This document shows, piece after piece, positions 49,885 through 61,705 of a DNA stretch of 64,000 nucleotides; position 1 is the stretch's first letter; each line of letters starts with the position of its first letter. The stretch is from the NCBI GenBank assembly GCA_033002965.1, contig JAURVB010007268.1, positions 20,596 to 84,595 of the forward strand, written 5' to 3'. The stretch is from Piper betle (Eukaryota; Streptophyta; Magnoliopsida; Piperales; Piperaceae). Made by a program: the position numbers and the translations under genes. Below the pieces are notes generated by a model. It was not told the origin of the DNA. It worked only from the letters and a program-made list of their open reading frames with translations, and ran no database searches.

Positions 49885-51227
49885 AACGATGTCTACTTTC
49901 TTGTGTTGCTGGTTTAATGCTTGGGATGTCTGTTTATCACTTTCAAACCCTTGCTGTGATTTGATCTTTGAATTCTGACTAGTATATTTGTCCTCCATAT
50001 TAGAGCTAATGTGTTTGGTGATGATAAATGGTTCAGATTTAATTGGTCTTATTCAGGATATTGTTACTTCTTTGAAAACTTTAGTGATGTCTGTATTGGA
50101 AGTGTTTAATTTGCATTTATGTGAGTGTTTTGCACTCAAATGTGGTTTCTAATTGTAGGTCATGGTAATGCACGTGTTGATTTCTCAGCATTTTACTTTT
50201 TCAATGCATTTTGGTGGTCATCATGCATTCGGTTAGGTTCTGTGTCACTGGAAATTATGTAGTTATAAGGGGTTTCTTATCTTGCAGTTTTCTGTGTTGT
50301 CTATCATGGTTAAGGTCTGTTTTTAATTATAAATTCTGTTCCGAATTTCGTTTGAGTTTGGTGCACGTAGGCATCATATTAGTTGTGTTTCAAGGTGTCT
50401 CAGGTTCGCATAAGGTTTGTCTTTGCTGTTTCACGTCTGATTATTGAGAGTTGAGTCTGTCAAAGCATGTTCAGGTCTGTCCTGTCACGTAGTCCATTTG
50501 AGCTACGTTTAGATGTGTTGACTGCATTTGTGTCACTGATTGTTCAGCTTTGTTTAATAGTTGTTTAGTCAGGGTCGTTATTGTCTCTGTAAAGGGGCTG
50601 TTATGTCTGGTCTTCTTGAGTTTAGGGAGAAGTTGGTCTGTTCTAGAGCTAGTTCTCGTTAGATAGGTTAGTAATTCACATACTAACCTATGCTTCATCA
50701 GGGGGTATTTTACTCAACTCATTGTCCATGATTTCAGGAATTAATGAAAAAAGTGTAGCTCAGCTCCATACCAGGAGTTACAGATCAATTCTGAAAGATT
50801 GTATTTTGATTCTTTGACCAAAATACAATATATGACCCTTTTTTTGCTATTATTTACAAGGACTAGATGGTGGCTTCAATGTTAACTTCTATCATTCATT
50901 CATGAATATGGACAGCTGTGGCATTAACATCTGCGTGCTAATTTTCTATTAATGTCTCTATAAAATTGTGATTGTTAATTTTTCCTTTCCCATGATTGAA
51001 TTCATGAGTATTGTTTACTACATGCTTTAAGTGAATTTTCTTGTGTGGCTGGTGTAATTGATCTCATGAAACAGAATTGTAGATGAAATTTAAGTTGTAA
51101 ATGTAACATGTTAAAGATTATTTTGGAGTAAGAATTGTTTCATGAAACAGAATAATTCATTGTAAGTTTTCATTTGTAAAAACTCTTCTTTTCGGAGTAT
51201 ATTCAAAATATCTTTGTTAATGTAGGT

Positions 51228-51380
51228 GTGGGTAAGAAAGAAGCCTTTGAGGCTCCTCCGAAATTCTCTGGCTGTTTTAATGGAAAAAGTGGTGTTGAGG
51301 CACTAATGAAGGAAATGAAGAGTAACTTTTTTACAACTTTTAAACATTTGTGTGAAGAACTAGTTCCGGATTACATATAA
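51228..51380 (+). CDS. Exon-like ORF, 50 codons, no start codon, unknown
   Basis: Reads KKEAFEAPPKFSGCFNG then SGVEALMKEMKSNFFTTF, KHLCEELVPDYI and stop. It follows an acceptor-like TTAATGTAG at 51216-51224. Nothing similar comes to mind. A second open piece (about 51430-51550: DDSQAVEICGLKRKQRHE, EEKDEDDDKPLVKNRTERR) follows in another frame after an AG. Confidence 0.25.
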   Translation: MGKKEAFEAPPKFSGCFNGKSGVEALMKEMKSNFFTTFKHLCEELVPDYI

Positions 51381-51690
51381 TGTCCTAGAATATCAGTGAA
51401 GAGAAAGATGTAAAAGAGAAGATAGGGCAGCATATCGGATGATTCACAAGCTGTTGAAATATGTGGACTTAAAAGGAAACAGAGACATGAAAAAGAGGAA
51501 AAGGATGAAGATGATGACAAACCTTTGGTTAAAAATAGAACTGAGAGGAGGTAGGAAAGAATGTTGGAAGAAAGTGAAATTTGGATGGTGGATGTGGAGA
51601 TACAAGCCACGGTTTTGTAGAAAATGTGGAGATGTTGGAGATACAAACCCACGGTGTAGGCTATTGTTTAGACAATAAAAGTATTTCTAG

Positions 51691-52477
51691 GCACTCTTGC
51701 AAAAATCAGCCAATTCCACTCGGAATCGGCCGATTTGAATCGGATCGAAGGCAATCCACGTCAAAAAAATGGATAAATCGGTCTTCGGCTCAAATTGGTC
51801 TGTGAATTGCTCGATTTGAGCCGATTCCACTCGATTTGAGCCGATTCCGGACGGCGGCGGTGGCAATGAGCAACCAGGGGAAGGGGGGCAACGACGGCGA
51901 AGGACAGGGCGGGGGAGGATGAGGCCGCGAGTGCGAGCGGCGACAGGGTGACGGGGGGGCAGATTGGGTGGGGGCGGTGGTCGAGTGCGTGGGGGACGGG
52001 AGGGGCCGGTAGGGAAGGGGGTGGTGGGGCGGGACCAGCAGCGGCAAGGTGAGCAAGGGACAGGTTGGGCGGGCGGGGGCGGAGGTGGCAGGGGGTGGCA
52101 GAGGTGGCGGTGGTGAAGGATGGGTGGAGAGAGAAGAATGGGGGCGGGAAGAAATGGCAGGTGGCATTCTCGTAATTATAAATTAATTCAACTCCAACTC
52201 GACTTAAAAATAATAACTAACTCCAAATAATTTTTAAAAAATACAAAAAATATGAAAAAATATCATAAAATATAATACACATCGTAACATAAAAATTATA
52301 TCAAAATGACATGTTTTATAACCAACAACCTACTAATTTTAACTAAGTTGAAATTTTTGTATAGGATCGATTTGGACAGATTCAATTGAACCGATTCCTA
52401 ACCAATTTAGACCAATTTTATCCAATTCAGTGACTCTCTCAAAAACCGATTTAGATTCCGATTTCAATTTTTATAAC
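51691..52477. mobile_element. Non-autonomous element with CCGATT-rich ends, copy 1 (about 0.79 kb)
   Basis: The left end reads GCACTCTTGCAAAAATCAGC and goes on with repeated ATTCCACTCGGAATCGGCCG text; the right end has GATCGATTTGGACAGATTCA, AACCGATTCCTAACC and ends TTTTTATAAC. The same order occurs in the copy at 58022-59405. Flanks TATTTCTAG and TATGTTTAG may be a worn 9-bp target duplication. The middle (51840-52165) is a GC-rich (GGGGGC/GGCGGTGG) block without a recognisable protein; open frames there are low-complexity. Confidence 0.6.
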
Positions 52478-52505
52478 TATGTTTAGCTCTTCTTACACTT
52501 GGAAT

Positions 52506-52880
52506 GTAGTTGAAATGTCTAGCCAATGATTTGTAGCTTTTCTTATCCAAAAAAGAAAATAGAAGAACAGGGATTCTTATTTTTTAAATCTTTTAGGAAA
52601 AGATAAGAGTGTAGGAGAAGCAAAAGCCTTACACCTTTATGGAATGCGTATTGGTTAACCTCTCGGACTTTTGGAAGATATGAGTTGAAATGTCTGGTCA
52701 AGACTTGTAGCTTTTCTTATCCAAAAGAGAAAAGAGAAGAAAATAGAAGAAAAAGAGAGAGAAAGGATTCTTATTTTTTAAATCTTTTAGGAAAAGATAA
52801 TAGTGTAGGAGAAGCCAAAGCCTTACAACTTTATGGAATTCGTACTGGTTAAACTCTGGGACATTTTGAAGATATGAGAT
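52506..52880. repeat. Tandem duplication, about 175-190-bp unit, two copies
   Basis: GTTGAAATGTCT at 52510 and 52685 starts two blocks which continue TTGTAGCTTTTCTTATCCAA, GATTCTTATTTTTTAAATCT, TTTAGGAAAAGATAA, AGTGTAGGAGAAGC and AAGCCTTACAMCTTTATGGA. The second copy has a 15-20-bp purine expansion. Differences are few, so this is fairly recent. Confidence 0.9.
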
Positions 52881-55800
52881 ATTTTTTAAAGGTGGAAATT
52901 TAGATGGTTTAGCCTCTGGTTTCAAAAACTCAAGTGGTAAAAAATGGAAGCCATTTAAAATTCACTTTCGCTCACCCTCATATGCAAGCAAATTTTAAAT
53001 AAATTAACACATGGATAAACGTGTGGGCTAAGAGAATCATGTAATCTTTACTTTAACGCTTCCCTTCACGTGCAGGAAATTGTTTAACAGCTTAGTGTGC
53101 AAACAAGCATGGGGGAAAATCAAGCACTTTAATCTAACTCCGGCCATTATACCTCCATCAAGATTTGAACCTACAGCCTTTATATATGATAACATGCAAA
53201 TTTTAGATGGTTTAGTCACTTCTCCCAAAACCTCAAGCTTCTAGGATGACAAACTTTTCATTATTTACTTTTAACATGTCATGTTTAAATAGTCACTTAA
53301 GATGGTCAAAAGGCGTGATTGCATTTGTTTTTTTTGGTGTGCTCAAAGGAACTTGGAGTTGATGGTTAGAATGCAATTGGTACACTTTTGTGTAGCAAGT
53401 GTAAGGATGTAGTTTTGTACAAGTGTAAGGACAAATTCTCACAATTATTTCTATATATGGGTTTTGTTATGAGGTGGTATCCCTCCTTAGGAATGCTTCC
53501 AATATCTTTTGGTGTTACCTTTATGATTGAAAAGCCAGCAGGGGTCATATTTTTTTTTTGAAAAAACGTTCATGAACACTGTTAACGATATGATGAGCTA
53601 CTGTGCATGTTATTCTTTTAAAAGGCAATTTAACCCAATATTTATATGATTTCGATTGATTTTGAGCTACTTTTAGCATCGTAGAATTGCATCTATGATC
53701 ACGAGGGATGCACATTCATCTTTTTTATATTGCAGGTTTAGGATCGTGAGTCAATTGCTCACTTGAAATTTGGTGGCAAAAAGTTAAATGTTTGATTCTG
53801 TTGTGATTCCTATGTTTGACAGTTGCCACTCCGTAGAGGAAGCACGTGGCTTTATCTTCCTGCCACTTTATGACTAGTTTTGCCCGAACATGCCTTAAAA
53901 ACTGAATAAGGGGTAATTTCAAGTTAGGACACTTATATCTGCTCTGATTTCTTTTTTAAAGTATTTATTATTATTTTTTTAACCTTTCTTGCAGTGAAGT
54001 GAATGAGTACGATGATCTTGATCAGTTTTAAAATCTAACAAACTCTGACAAATAGCAACATTAGCTTTTCAACTCGGGCATTGTTTATAGTATTCCTAAG
54101 GTTACATTTTCCTGCAAATATTTCTAGAAATGAGAATGATGTAGGTTATGTGGCTTTTGTTTCATATAGTGGAAGATTATTTTATACATATGTAAAGGGA
54201 AGGCCAGCGACCAAGTAGGTTTCAATTGCTGAAAAGGTGACTTGGGCATGCTTTGCCATCGTATATTGGTACCCACCTACAATTCCAGTTTTTATTAACT
54301 GGTTTCAGCATAGTTGTCTCTCTTGGTGTTAGTAACACATTAGTTAAGGAGCTTCATGGTTTGGTGACTTGATAATTTAATTAAGTTCAGCTACTGTGAT
54401 AAATTAGAGTAGAAAATGCATCAACATTTAGCACTATAATAGGATAGTATATAAACCAATTTAAGAAGCATTAATCAAAGTTTCAAACCAATCAATAGTT
54501 GATTACCTTGAGAACAGTAGCCAAAAACTTGGTTATCAATATCTGGCATTAATGATTGGGATTTATTCTGCATTATTGTTGTTGTTGTTGTTGTTGTCGT
54601 CATTAGAAAATGGAAGTACAGGTATGATTCCACTGCTTTGAGATGATGATGATTCAATGGATCTATTAGCCACCATACTTGCACCCGTCCCTTTCTTAGC
54701 TGGTTTGTAAATGAGTGGAAGATTGCGAAATTGTAGAAGAGAGAATTAAGTAGAAAAAAGGTAATTGGGGAAGGGTTAAGGGTAGAAGAAAAAGAGTTGG
54801 GGAGAAAGAATTTGTTCATTACAAAATTTATGCCAATTACAGATCATTCTTTCTCTTGTATCTTTTCTCTTCCTATTCTAAGTAATTTTCAAATTTAAAT
54901 TAAAAACTTCCCAGCACTTCTTTTGTGTTGTTATTTTCCCCTATTATGTCTAAAATTTACAATTCATACCTTCTGTTATAAAATGGTATTGTTACTTTGT
55001 GTTTATTAACTGAATTTTGAATAATCTTTCCTAGAATTGCTACCATGCTAGGAAGTCTATTGTTTTCTTTTGGGTAACCTCAGTAGTTTGATTCAGTACA
55101 ATTGTTTTGTTCCTCGTATTCTTTGGTTGAGCAGCGTTGCAAAAAGGCCACTTTCTTGGTGGTTGTATTGACTCCAAAATGCATATGAGCAGAGATACAC
55201 AATGGTTGAACTTTATTACGTCACTCTATCTGTGCTTAATTTAGTAAAAAATGTCGATGAATGTATAATGCTTGATGGTGAAGCCTTTTGTAATATTTGC
55301 TCCAGAATTCTGAAGCCTTTCATTATGCATCAATTGAGCCTCTTCGTTGAGTCAGTGATCAAGTTGACTGATCAGTAACTTAAGAACCCTTGAAAATTTG
55401 ATCCCAATTGTGAAGATTTGCTGTAGGCACTGAATTTAGTATTTGCTTTGGTGGTTGGTAAATGCTAATGGAGAGAATCCCATCGTAGTGCAGCATCAGT
55501 AGATTGGCTTTTCTGCTTATAAATTGGATGCTTAGGTGGTTGTTTTGTAATCACGATTAATTTATACACAAAATATTTTTTATTACTTCCAAGTAGGTTT
55601 CTCATGTGTAAAAAAATCCTACTTTTCTTGCTCTTTGATAATGAAAAAGTAAGAATTTTTTCACATTAGAGACAAAGGTAGTCATACAATTATTTTTTAC
55701 GCGAGGTACATTAATCATATAGTACTTTCTGTATTGAATATATCAGATATATACTGATTTTTTTGTGGAGTATATTATATATATTACTTCTGGTGGTTGA

Positions 55801-56794
55801 TTACTTAAAATTCCATGATTATTGGCAAACGGTATTTTTAAATAAAAATGGGTGATTTTGAGTGCTTTTTTATTGGTTGCACTGTAGTGAGTTGTTAAGT
55901 AGGCGTATTGCAAATTGTGGATGTTTCTAGTAGGTCTAAGTTGGTGATATTCTTAGTAGAGTATTTCTCACTTATTTTCTAAATGTGGGTAATTTAAGTT
56001 ATAAATACAGATTATTTCAGCTGTGAAAGGTGAGATTGAAGTTGGTATCAGTGAGTGATTTAATGGTGAGTGGGTGGATTGAGTGATTTGAGTGCTTAAA
56101 GTGGTGATATTTTTTATATTTCGTAGGCTTTCTCTTCTATAAAACGCGGCTGTTGTGCTTGCGCGTCATCTTGGAGCAAAGTATACACATTTAATGTCAT
56201 GCAAATGATCCATTACTAGATTTTATTATCTACTTAGCTACACAAAATCACCCGCTAAATAATATGTTAAGAGTCTTATATTGATGAGTTATTGAACATA
56301 TAGTTTATACAAGTTATACCTTTTATTTAGAGTAATTTAGTTTGTCTTATTATTTAAAATTTACATAAATAAATCGAAAAATAAATTTATAAGGGTAATT
56401 AAAATTTTTGAACTCAATTTAATACTTCTAACCTTGTCATTTTACTTATCAAATTATTAATAATAAAAATTGATTATAAAAAATCTATTAAATAGTACAT
56501 TTTTTAAAAAAATTAAAAGTTTGTTATATTGATATAAAAAAATAGATAGAATTATATCAACTTCTTATATATATGCTCTATTTTTCATACATATTAATAT
56601 CATTTTGTGAGGCTAAATAAAAATTGTTCAAATTAAATATATAGTATGTATAAGTTATATGAGGTGTAATTCATTTTAATTTTTCTCATATATAAATCAT
56701 TGTTATCCTATTATAAATTATCACAAGTTCTAGAATTGTACCCCTTGAGAGAGTAAATCATCTAATTAGTGAGTAAAAATCCTCCAATTAGTAG
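52881..56794. other. AT-rich intergenic region
   Basis: No gene recognised. It includes a GTT run at 54577-54597. The minus-strand frame at 54475-54819 crosses that run; another minus frame there reads KPAKKGTGASMVANRSIESS and ends in an Asn run, but there is no support for a gene. Confidence 0.5.
54577..54597. repeat. (GTT)n microsatellite
   Basis: Seven GTT units followed by GTCGTC. Confidence 0.9.
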
Positions 56795-57088
56795 TATAAC
56801 ACCCTAATTCTAGTTCACTTAAAAGCATGATTAGAATTATTATGATTGAGTCAAGTCATAATTAAATTGATTAATTTGCAAGATTTGAATGATAAACATA
56901 CCAAAACAACCCTTTTAGCGTATTGAGAATGGAAGGCATCACTAATATCCAACCAATACTCAACCAAGTATACATAAATATGCATCATACACCAAACAAA
57001 AGTACGAAATTAAACAACGGTGCATTAACCACAAGTGTATGTAGCAAGTGTTTGTCTTTCCACCAAAGTCGATCTAACATTTAGGAAC

Positions 57089-57091
<3 letters not shown>

Positions 57092-57122
<31 letters not shown>
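57092..57122. repeat. (AT)n microsatellite
   Basis: About 15 AT units inside LTR D. Confidence 0.9.
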
Positions 57123-57126
<4 letters not shown>

Positions 57127-58021
57127 ATAAGAAATACGTCAGTAATAGATATTACTGGTCAGAAAAATTAACTAGAATATAGAATAAACTAGCAAGTGAA
57201 AATCTAATTTTCACGAGAAAGGAAAATCATATATAGTTTTCATGGGAACACTTAAAGTGCATCTATTCAAGAGTTATCAAACTGCAAACTTGATAGCATT
57301 TTGAAGTGAATTGGTATTGTGCCTCTCTTGGCAATAACAGGTCCCAATCTTGGGAAAAAGTACATATCTTAATCTCTCTTCAAACCTCCATATAACACCT
57401 AGCTAAGAACACAAAGGGCGAGTACTCTGAGGTGCCTTCAGAACCTTCTAATATCATAAATCTAGACATGTGTTGTACACAATATTACTCATCTACTTTA
57501 CACTTCTTTGTGTATGTAGAAGCTCAAGATGTAAAAATGTCACAATCTCTTGAAAATAGAACAACCCTTTCACTAATCTAAAGACTACTGCAACTTGCTT
57601 ATGCACCCGCTCACAGTATGTGCAAATTTCAAATTCACCAACTTTTGGCTAACTGAAAACTTGATAAAAATTATATATAGGGTTATGAAGGGAATCATAT
57701 AAGTAAGTTCAAAGTCAATATGAGGTGGAGCTAAGTTCAAAAACAATATAATGAATCTCATCCTTGAGGGTTATTAATCACGGAAGTAAAATGCGTCTAA
57801 ATAGCTCGTGCTATGTGGGATCTGATAAAACAACTATTTAACATGTCTTGCGATCTATAAATCAAATCCATGATAGCGTAAAATGATAAAACTGAAAAAA
57901 ATCACAACAGACCTGTGGTCCAAGCTCCAAGCGTGACGAGACATCTACAGCAAGCTTAGACTCCAAAACATATATCAGAACCCACTACCAAGTAAAAGAC
58001 TAACAACTTTACATGATACAT

Positions 58022-59405
58022 GGCCGAGTTGCACGAATCGGCCGATTCCGAGTGGAATCAGCCGATTTAAATCGGATCGGCGTCGCGCCGATCTGATTTT
58101 GGGGCCGAATCGGCCTCGGAATTGGGTGATTTCGCCTAATTCCGACCGATTTAACTCAGAATCGAAATCGGCCGATTTAAATCGGAATTGGTTTTTTTAG
58201 TAAATAACTAAAATACCCTAGATATAATTTTTATTAAATTATTTAAGCATGGGTAAAATGGTAATTTAGATTTTAAAAACCTAAAATCATACCCCTCCCC
58301 CCGCTTCCGCCATCGCTCGCACTGCCGCCCTCCGCCACGCTTCCGCCGCGCTTTCGCCGTCCGACCTCAGCTCCTCCCGACCTTCCGACCACGCCACCGC
58401 CATTTGACCTCAGCTCCGCCTGACCTGCTGTGGAGCGCAAAGGCGAGGAGTTCGGTGGAATCGGCGGCTGCCCTCCGCCATGCTTCCGCCGTCCAACCTC
58501 AGCTCCACCCGACCTTCCGACCACGCCACTGCCCTCGCAACTCTGCCTCTGACAGGTGGCTGGCCGACAGCACTGCAGAGTGTGCTGTGGAGCGCAAAGG
58601 CGAGGAGTTCGGGTGGAATCGGTGGCCGAACGAAAATTTGGGTAAATTTGGATTTTTTTATTGAAATTGAATGTTGTGATGTGCGAATTGTTATCTATGA
58701 TGTGCTAATTGATTAATATGATGTGCAAATTGTGATGTCCAAATTGAAATTTTGTGCGGATTTGGGATTTTTTTATTGCTGATTTGGTATTTCGTTGGCT
58801 TAATTGTGTGTGCTGCAAATTGTGATGTGTAAATATGTGCTATGTGTAAATTGTGATGTGCAAATTGTGATATGCGAATATATTTTGGAAGTCTTGAAAA
58901 TTTGCTTGGTAGTGGTCCGATTGATGATGAATTTTTTGGTGTGCTACTGTTGATATGCTAGGGTTTTTAGGAACTATAATTGACGGTTTTTGTAGTTAAT
59001 TGTCTTTGCCTTGGTGTTCAGTTTGTTGTCTTTGTGAATGGGATACCATTTGATTGAAAATCTGCTTGGTAGTGGTCGGATTGAAATTGTGTTCATTACA
59101 TAAAGAGTATGTTCTTTCAGGTATGTTCTTATTTGTTCTTTCAGGTATGACTCTACCGTTGTATTGTTATAATTACATACCTTTATGATTGTTGTATAAA
59201 TATTTGAATTTATGTATTTATGTTGAGAAATTATATAATTATGTATTTCAGGTATTTCTGTTATGAGTTGGCAAATTTTTGTATATGATCGATTTGGACC
59301 GATTCAACTGAACCGATTCCTAGCCGATTCAGAAAGATTCTAATTCCAATTCCGATTCCGACTCCTTGGAAAACCGATTCCGATTCCGATTCCGATTCAT
59401 GCAAC
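58022..59405. mobile_element. Non-autonomous element with CCGATT-rich ends, copy 2 (1.38 kb), nested in LTR D
   Basis: Left end GGCCGAGTTGCACGAATCGG and right end CCGATTCATGCAAC; GTTGCAYGAATCGG is inverted between them, offset six bases on the left. Flanks CATGATACAT (58012-58021) and CATGATGCAT (59406-59415) are a duplication of 9-10 bp with one difference, and uninterrupted LTR relatives have AAATGATGCATC at this point. Duplication length suggests Mutator-like movement, as inference. The middle has a GC-rich block (58280-58640) with a direct repeat of about 170 bp holding GGAGCGCAAAGGCGAGGAGT twice (58433 and 58589). No transposase. Confidence 0.7.
58310..58640. repeat. Internal direct repeat of the CCGATT-end element
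   Basis: Two units, about 58328-58470 and 58468-58625, share CCCTCCGCCAYGCTTCCGCC, ACCTTCCGACCACGCCACYG and GGAGCGCAAAGGCGAGGAGT in the same order. The second is longer by a short insert (58530-58575). Confidence 0.75.
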
Positions 59406-59469
59406 CATGATGCATAGTCGTGGTGTGTGATCACATCAACAATAACGATAACTCAATTAAGAAACAATG

Positions 59470-60130
59470 CAAGCAAATCAATAAACAAACACACGACACA
59501 CAAATCGGGACATGTCAATCAATAAACAAATAAATAAATAAAATAAGTCATTTAAATAAAAGAACAATAAATAAATATAATAGACGCACCAGAAAACATC
59601 ACAACAACAATAAGTGACAACTAAACATGCATGAAAATAAATAGGTAAATAAATAACAAATAATAATTAAGGAAATATTTAATTAATAATTAATTAATTA
59701 AATCAATCAAATAATAATAATAATAATAATACATGAATTTTCAATTAAATGCGAGTAAATATTAATACATTCACGAGTTGGTAAGCAAACAAACAAATAA
59801 ATAAATACATAAACACATAATTCAATACATAATTAAATGAATAAATAGTTCATAGCAATTAATCATAAATAATAACAACATAATTATCAAATATATGAAC
59901 ACATCTAAACATGAGTAAATAATATGTATGCGAGCAAATAATTAAATAAATAACTTATTAATTAAATAACTAAACAATTGAATAATTAAATAAGATTTGA
60001 TAAACATGAATGAGATTAATATTAATAAGTAAATATATCATCAATAATAAAAAATAATAATAAATAAGAAGAGATAAATAATAATAATAATAATAATAAG
60101 AAATAAAACTACTCATAATATCAAATGAAC
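59470..60130. repeat. AT-rich low-complexity stretch (AATA/ATAA)n
   Basis: Long imperfect runs of AAATAAATA and ATAATAATA, with pure ATA runs near 59710 and 60078. Not present in LTRs A-C. Confidence 0.8.
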
Positions 60131-61686
60131 TAAATAATGTGGCTATGCATATAAAATAATATCGGAAGTCTTGAATTACCGAAAATGGTCAAAAAGCAGA
60201 TGAAAATAGGTTGAAAAAGACAACTGAGTCAACTAGGGCAAGTCAGCTGAATCAGGCTGAGTTGATTCAGTCGAGTTAATTGGTTGGGTGGACTAAATGG
60301 GTCGGACTTGGTTGCTAGATGGATAAGTAGACCCGGGCGCGAACATGCAATCAGGGAGTTTGGGCAAGATGGACGCAGACAAGGCGAAGCGAGCAAATGG
60401 ACACGATAGTCACTGACATGTCCATTGCTTAAAAACTCAAATGGTGATGGCCCAGGTGGCAGGGAGCATAGTGGTAGTGGCAACCGACAAAGTCCAGTTG
60501 TCAACTGGCCCGAAAACCCTTGGGAAGTGGTGGTAATCGTTGCCGAGTTAGGTGGAGTTGCCGGCCCGATTCAGGCAGCGACAGTCGGCGAGGTTAGTCT
60601 CAAAATGTTGGTCATCGAGTAGGGAAGGTGCTTGAGTGGTCAGCCTCGTCGGCACCAAAAAAGCCCCTGGGAGTCATGATGTCACTCGCAGTGATCACGA
60701 CCACGGTGATGATCGAGGCTAGTCTCACAAGGTCGGTCGTGGAGAGGGGAGTTGATCTGGATGGTCATCCTTGTCAAAGAGGCATTGTCGGCACTGGAAA
60801 ATAGATCGAACAATGGTGGCGGTAGTGAGAGATGGTGAACAAAACGTTGTCTCCAACGACCAACTCGGTGGTGCTGGTGCCAATGCTAGAGCTGGGATTG
60901 GTTTGATAGTCAGCAGTGAGGCGGTCATGGTGGTAGTGGTCAGGTGGTTGGAGGGTGGCTGGAGGGTCATTGGTGGTGGCCCAAAGTGGCGGCAGCGCTA
61001 GGGGTAGAAAAAAATCCAAAAGAATGGATGAAATCTCTTGAAAATTGGGTGAAAGCTAGGGCTCACCGTGTACCACCCAGATATCCCCATAGATCTTACC
61101 ACGTGACAAGATTTGGTCACCTAACAATTCGTGGGCCTAGTGGGGTACATCTAGGGTATATACAATATTTATATAGTTGGAAAGCTCGGATTGAAGCTGA
61201 TAAAGGCAAAACTGACTCAAAGCCTAATAGTGAATCTATGGATAGTGATTGAGGCAGGAAAGCTAAATGGGCCTGTAAACCCAAAACTTAATTAGACAAA
61301 GATTTGACACTCAAATCAAACTGGGCACATAGGGAGCAATCTGGTAGTCCAAAATTTTTATGATGCATGCAAAAGAGATGCCTTGAAAAAGCCCAAACGG
61401 ATATTAAATGGTACAAAGACCTAGATCTAGCCGTAAAACTCTGGGCTAACACAACAAAAAAATCTGTATACCTTGAATACACGTTGATAACTAACGCTCT
61501 ACTGTAGTATAATTGAAGCTATCATTTGTATATTGGCCATACTTAGCCACCACAGCATGCTCATATGGCCATCTAGGCCTCATACCCATAGTTTGAAAGT
61601 TGAATTGACTCGAACCAACTCGAGAATGGCCGAAATTAGGCATAGCAACAAGCCGGTAAAACCTAACTCAAAGCTGGGGTTTTACA

Positions 61687-61705
61687 ACCTCTCCTCCTTA
61701 TAAAA
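61687..61705 (-). other. Polypurine tract next to LTR D
   Basis: The minus strand reads TAAGGAGGAGAGGT directly before TGTAAAACCCC. This is where the plus-strand primer of a gypsy element lies, so D is probably the 3' LTR of an element whose inside extends to the right. Confidence 0.5.

Larger units (their letters stand above)
48761..51690 (+). other. Region with short exon-like open segments, no gene recognised
   Basis: Mostly T-rich, intron-like DNA on the plus strand. It contains a few coding-looking pieces: ATGGCGATCAGC at 49010 (MAISSDGFDNDKVERNL), a segment near 49210 with a Glu run (EDTVEEEEEVCRRSWMKL), and the two ORFs listed separately. These could be exons of an unrecognised gene, alternative 3' exons of the PPR transcript, or chance. 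Confidence 0.3.
56795..61686 (-). mobile_element. Old, diverged long LTR, copy D, split by a nested element
   Basis: On the minus strand it starts TGTAAAACCCCAGCTTTGAG (61686) and ends GGGTGTTATA (56795). Landmarks follow copies B and C in order: ACGTCAGTAAYARRYRTTACTGGTC (57.14 kb; a 25-bp match with changes), GAGTACTCTGAGG (57.42 kb), GAGGGTTATTAATC (57.77 kb), GATCTGATAAAAC, and CTCCAAGCGTGACGAGAC (57.93 kb). The right end has TTGACTCGAACCAACTCGAG like C near 37490. It is split at 58022 by a CCGATT-end element and enlarged by AT-rich low-complexity DNA at 59470-60130. Unlike A-C, a polypurine tract lies next to its start. Confidence 0.55.

Noticed and set aside
53130..53235. tRNA-derived SINE on the minus strand
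   Set aside because: GGTTCAAATCT resembles a B-box, but the upstream A-box is poor and no ends or target duplication were found.
54475..54819. 114-codon minus-strand ORF
   Set aside because: It owes its length to a GTT microsatellite and has no recognisable domain.
60229..61252. Open frames of 65-102 codons on both strands
   Set aside because: They lie in the diverged GC-richer part of LTR D, overlap each other on opposite strands and match no protein.
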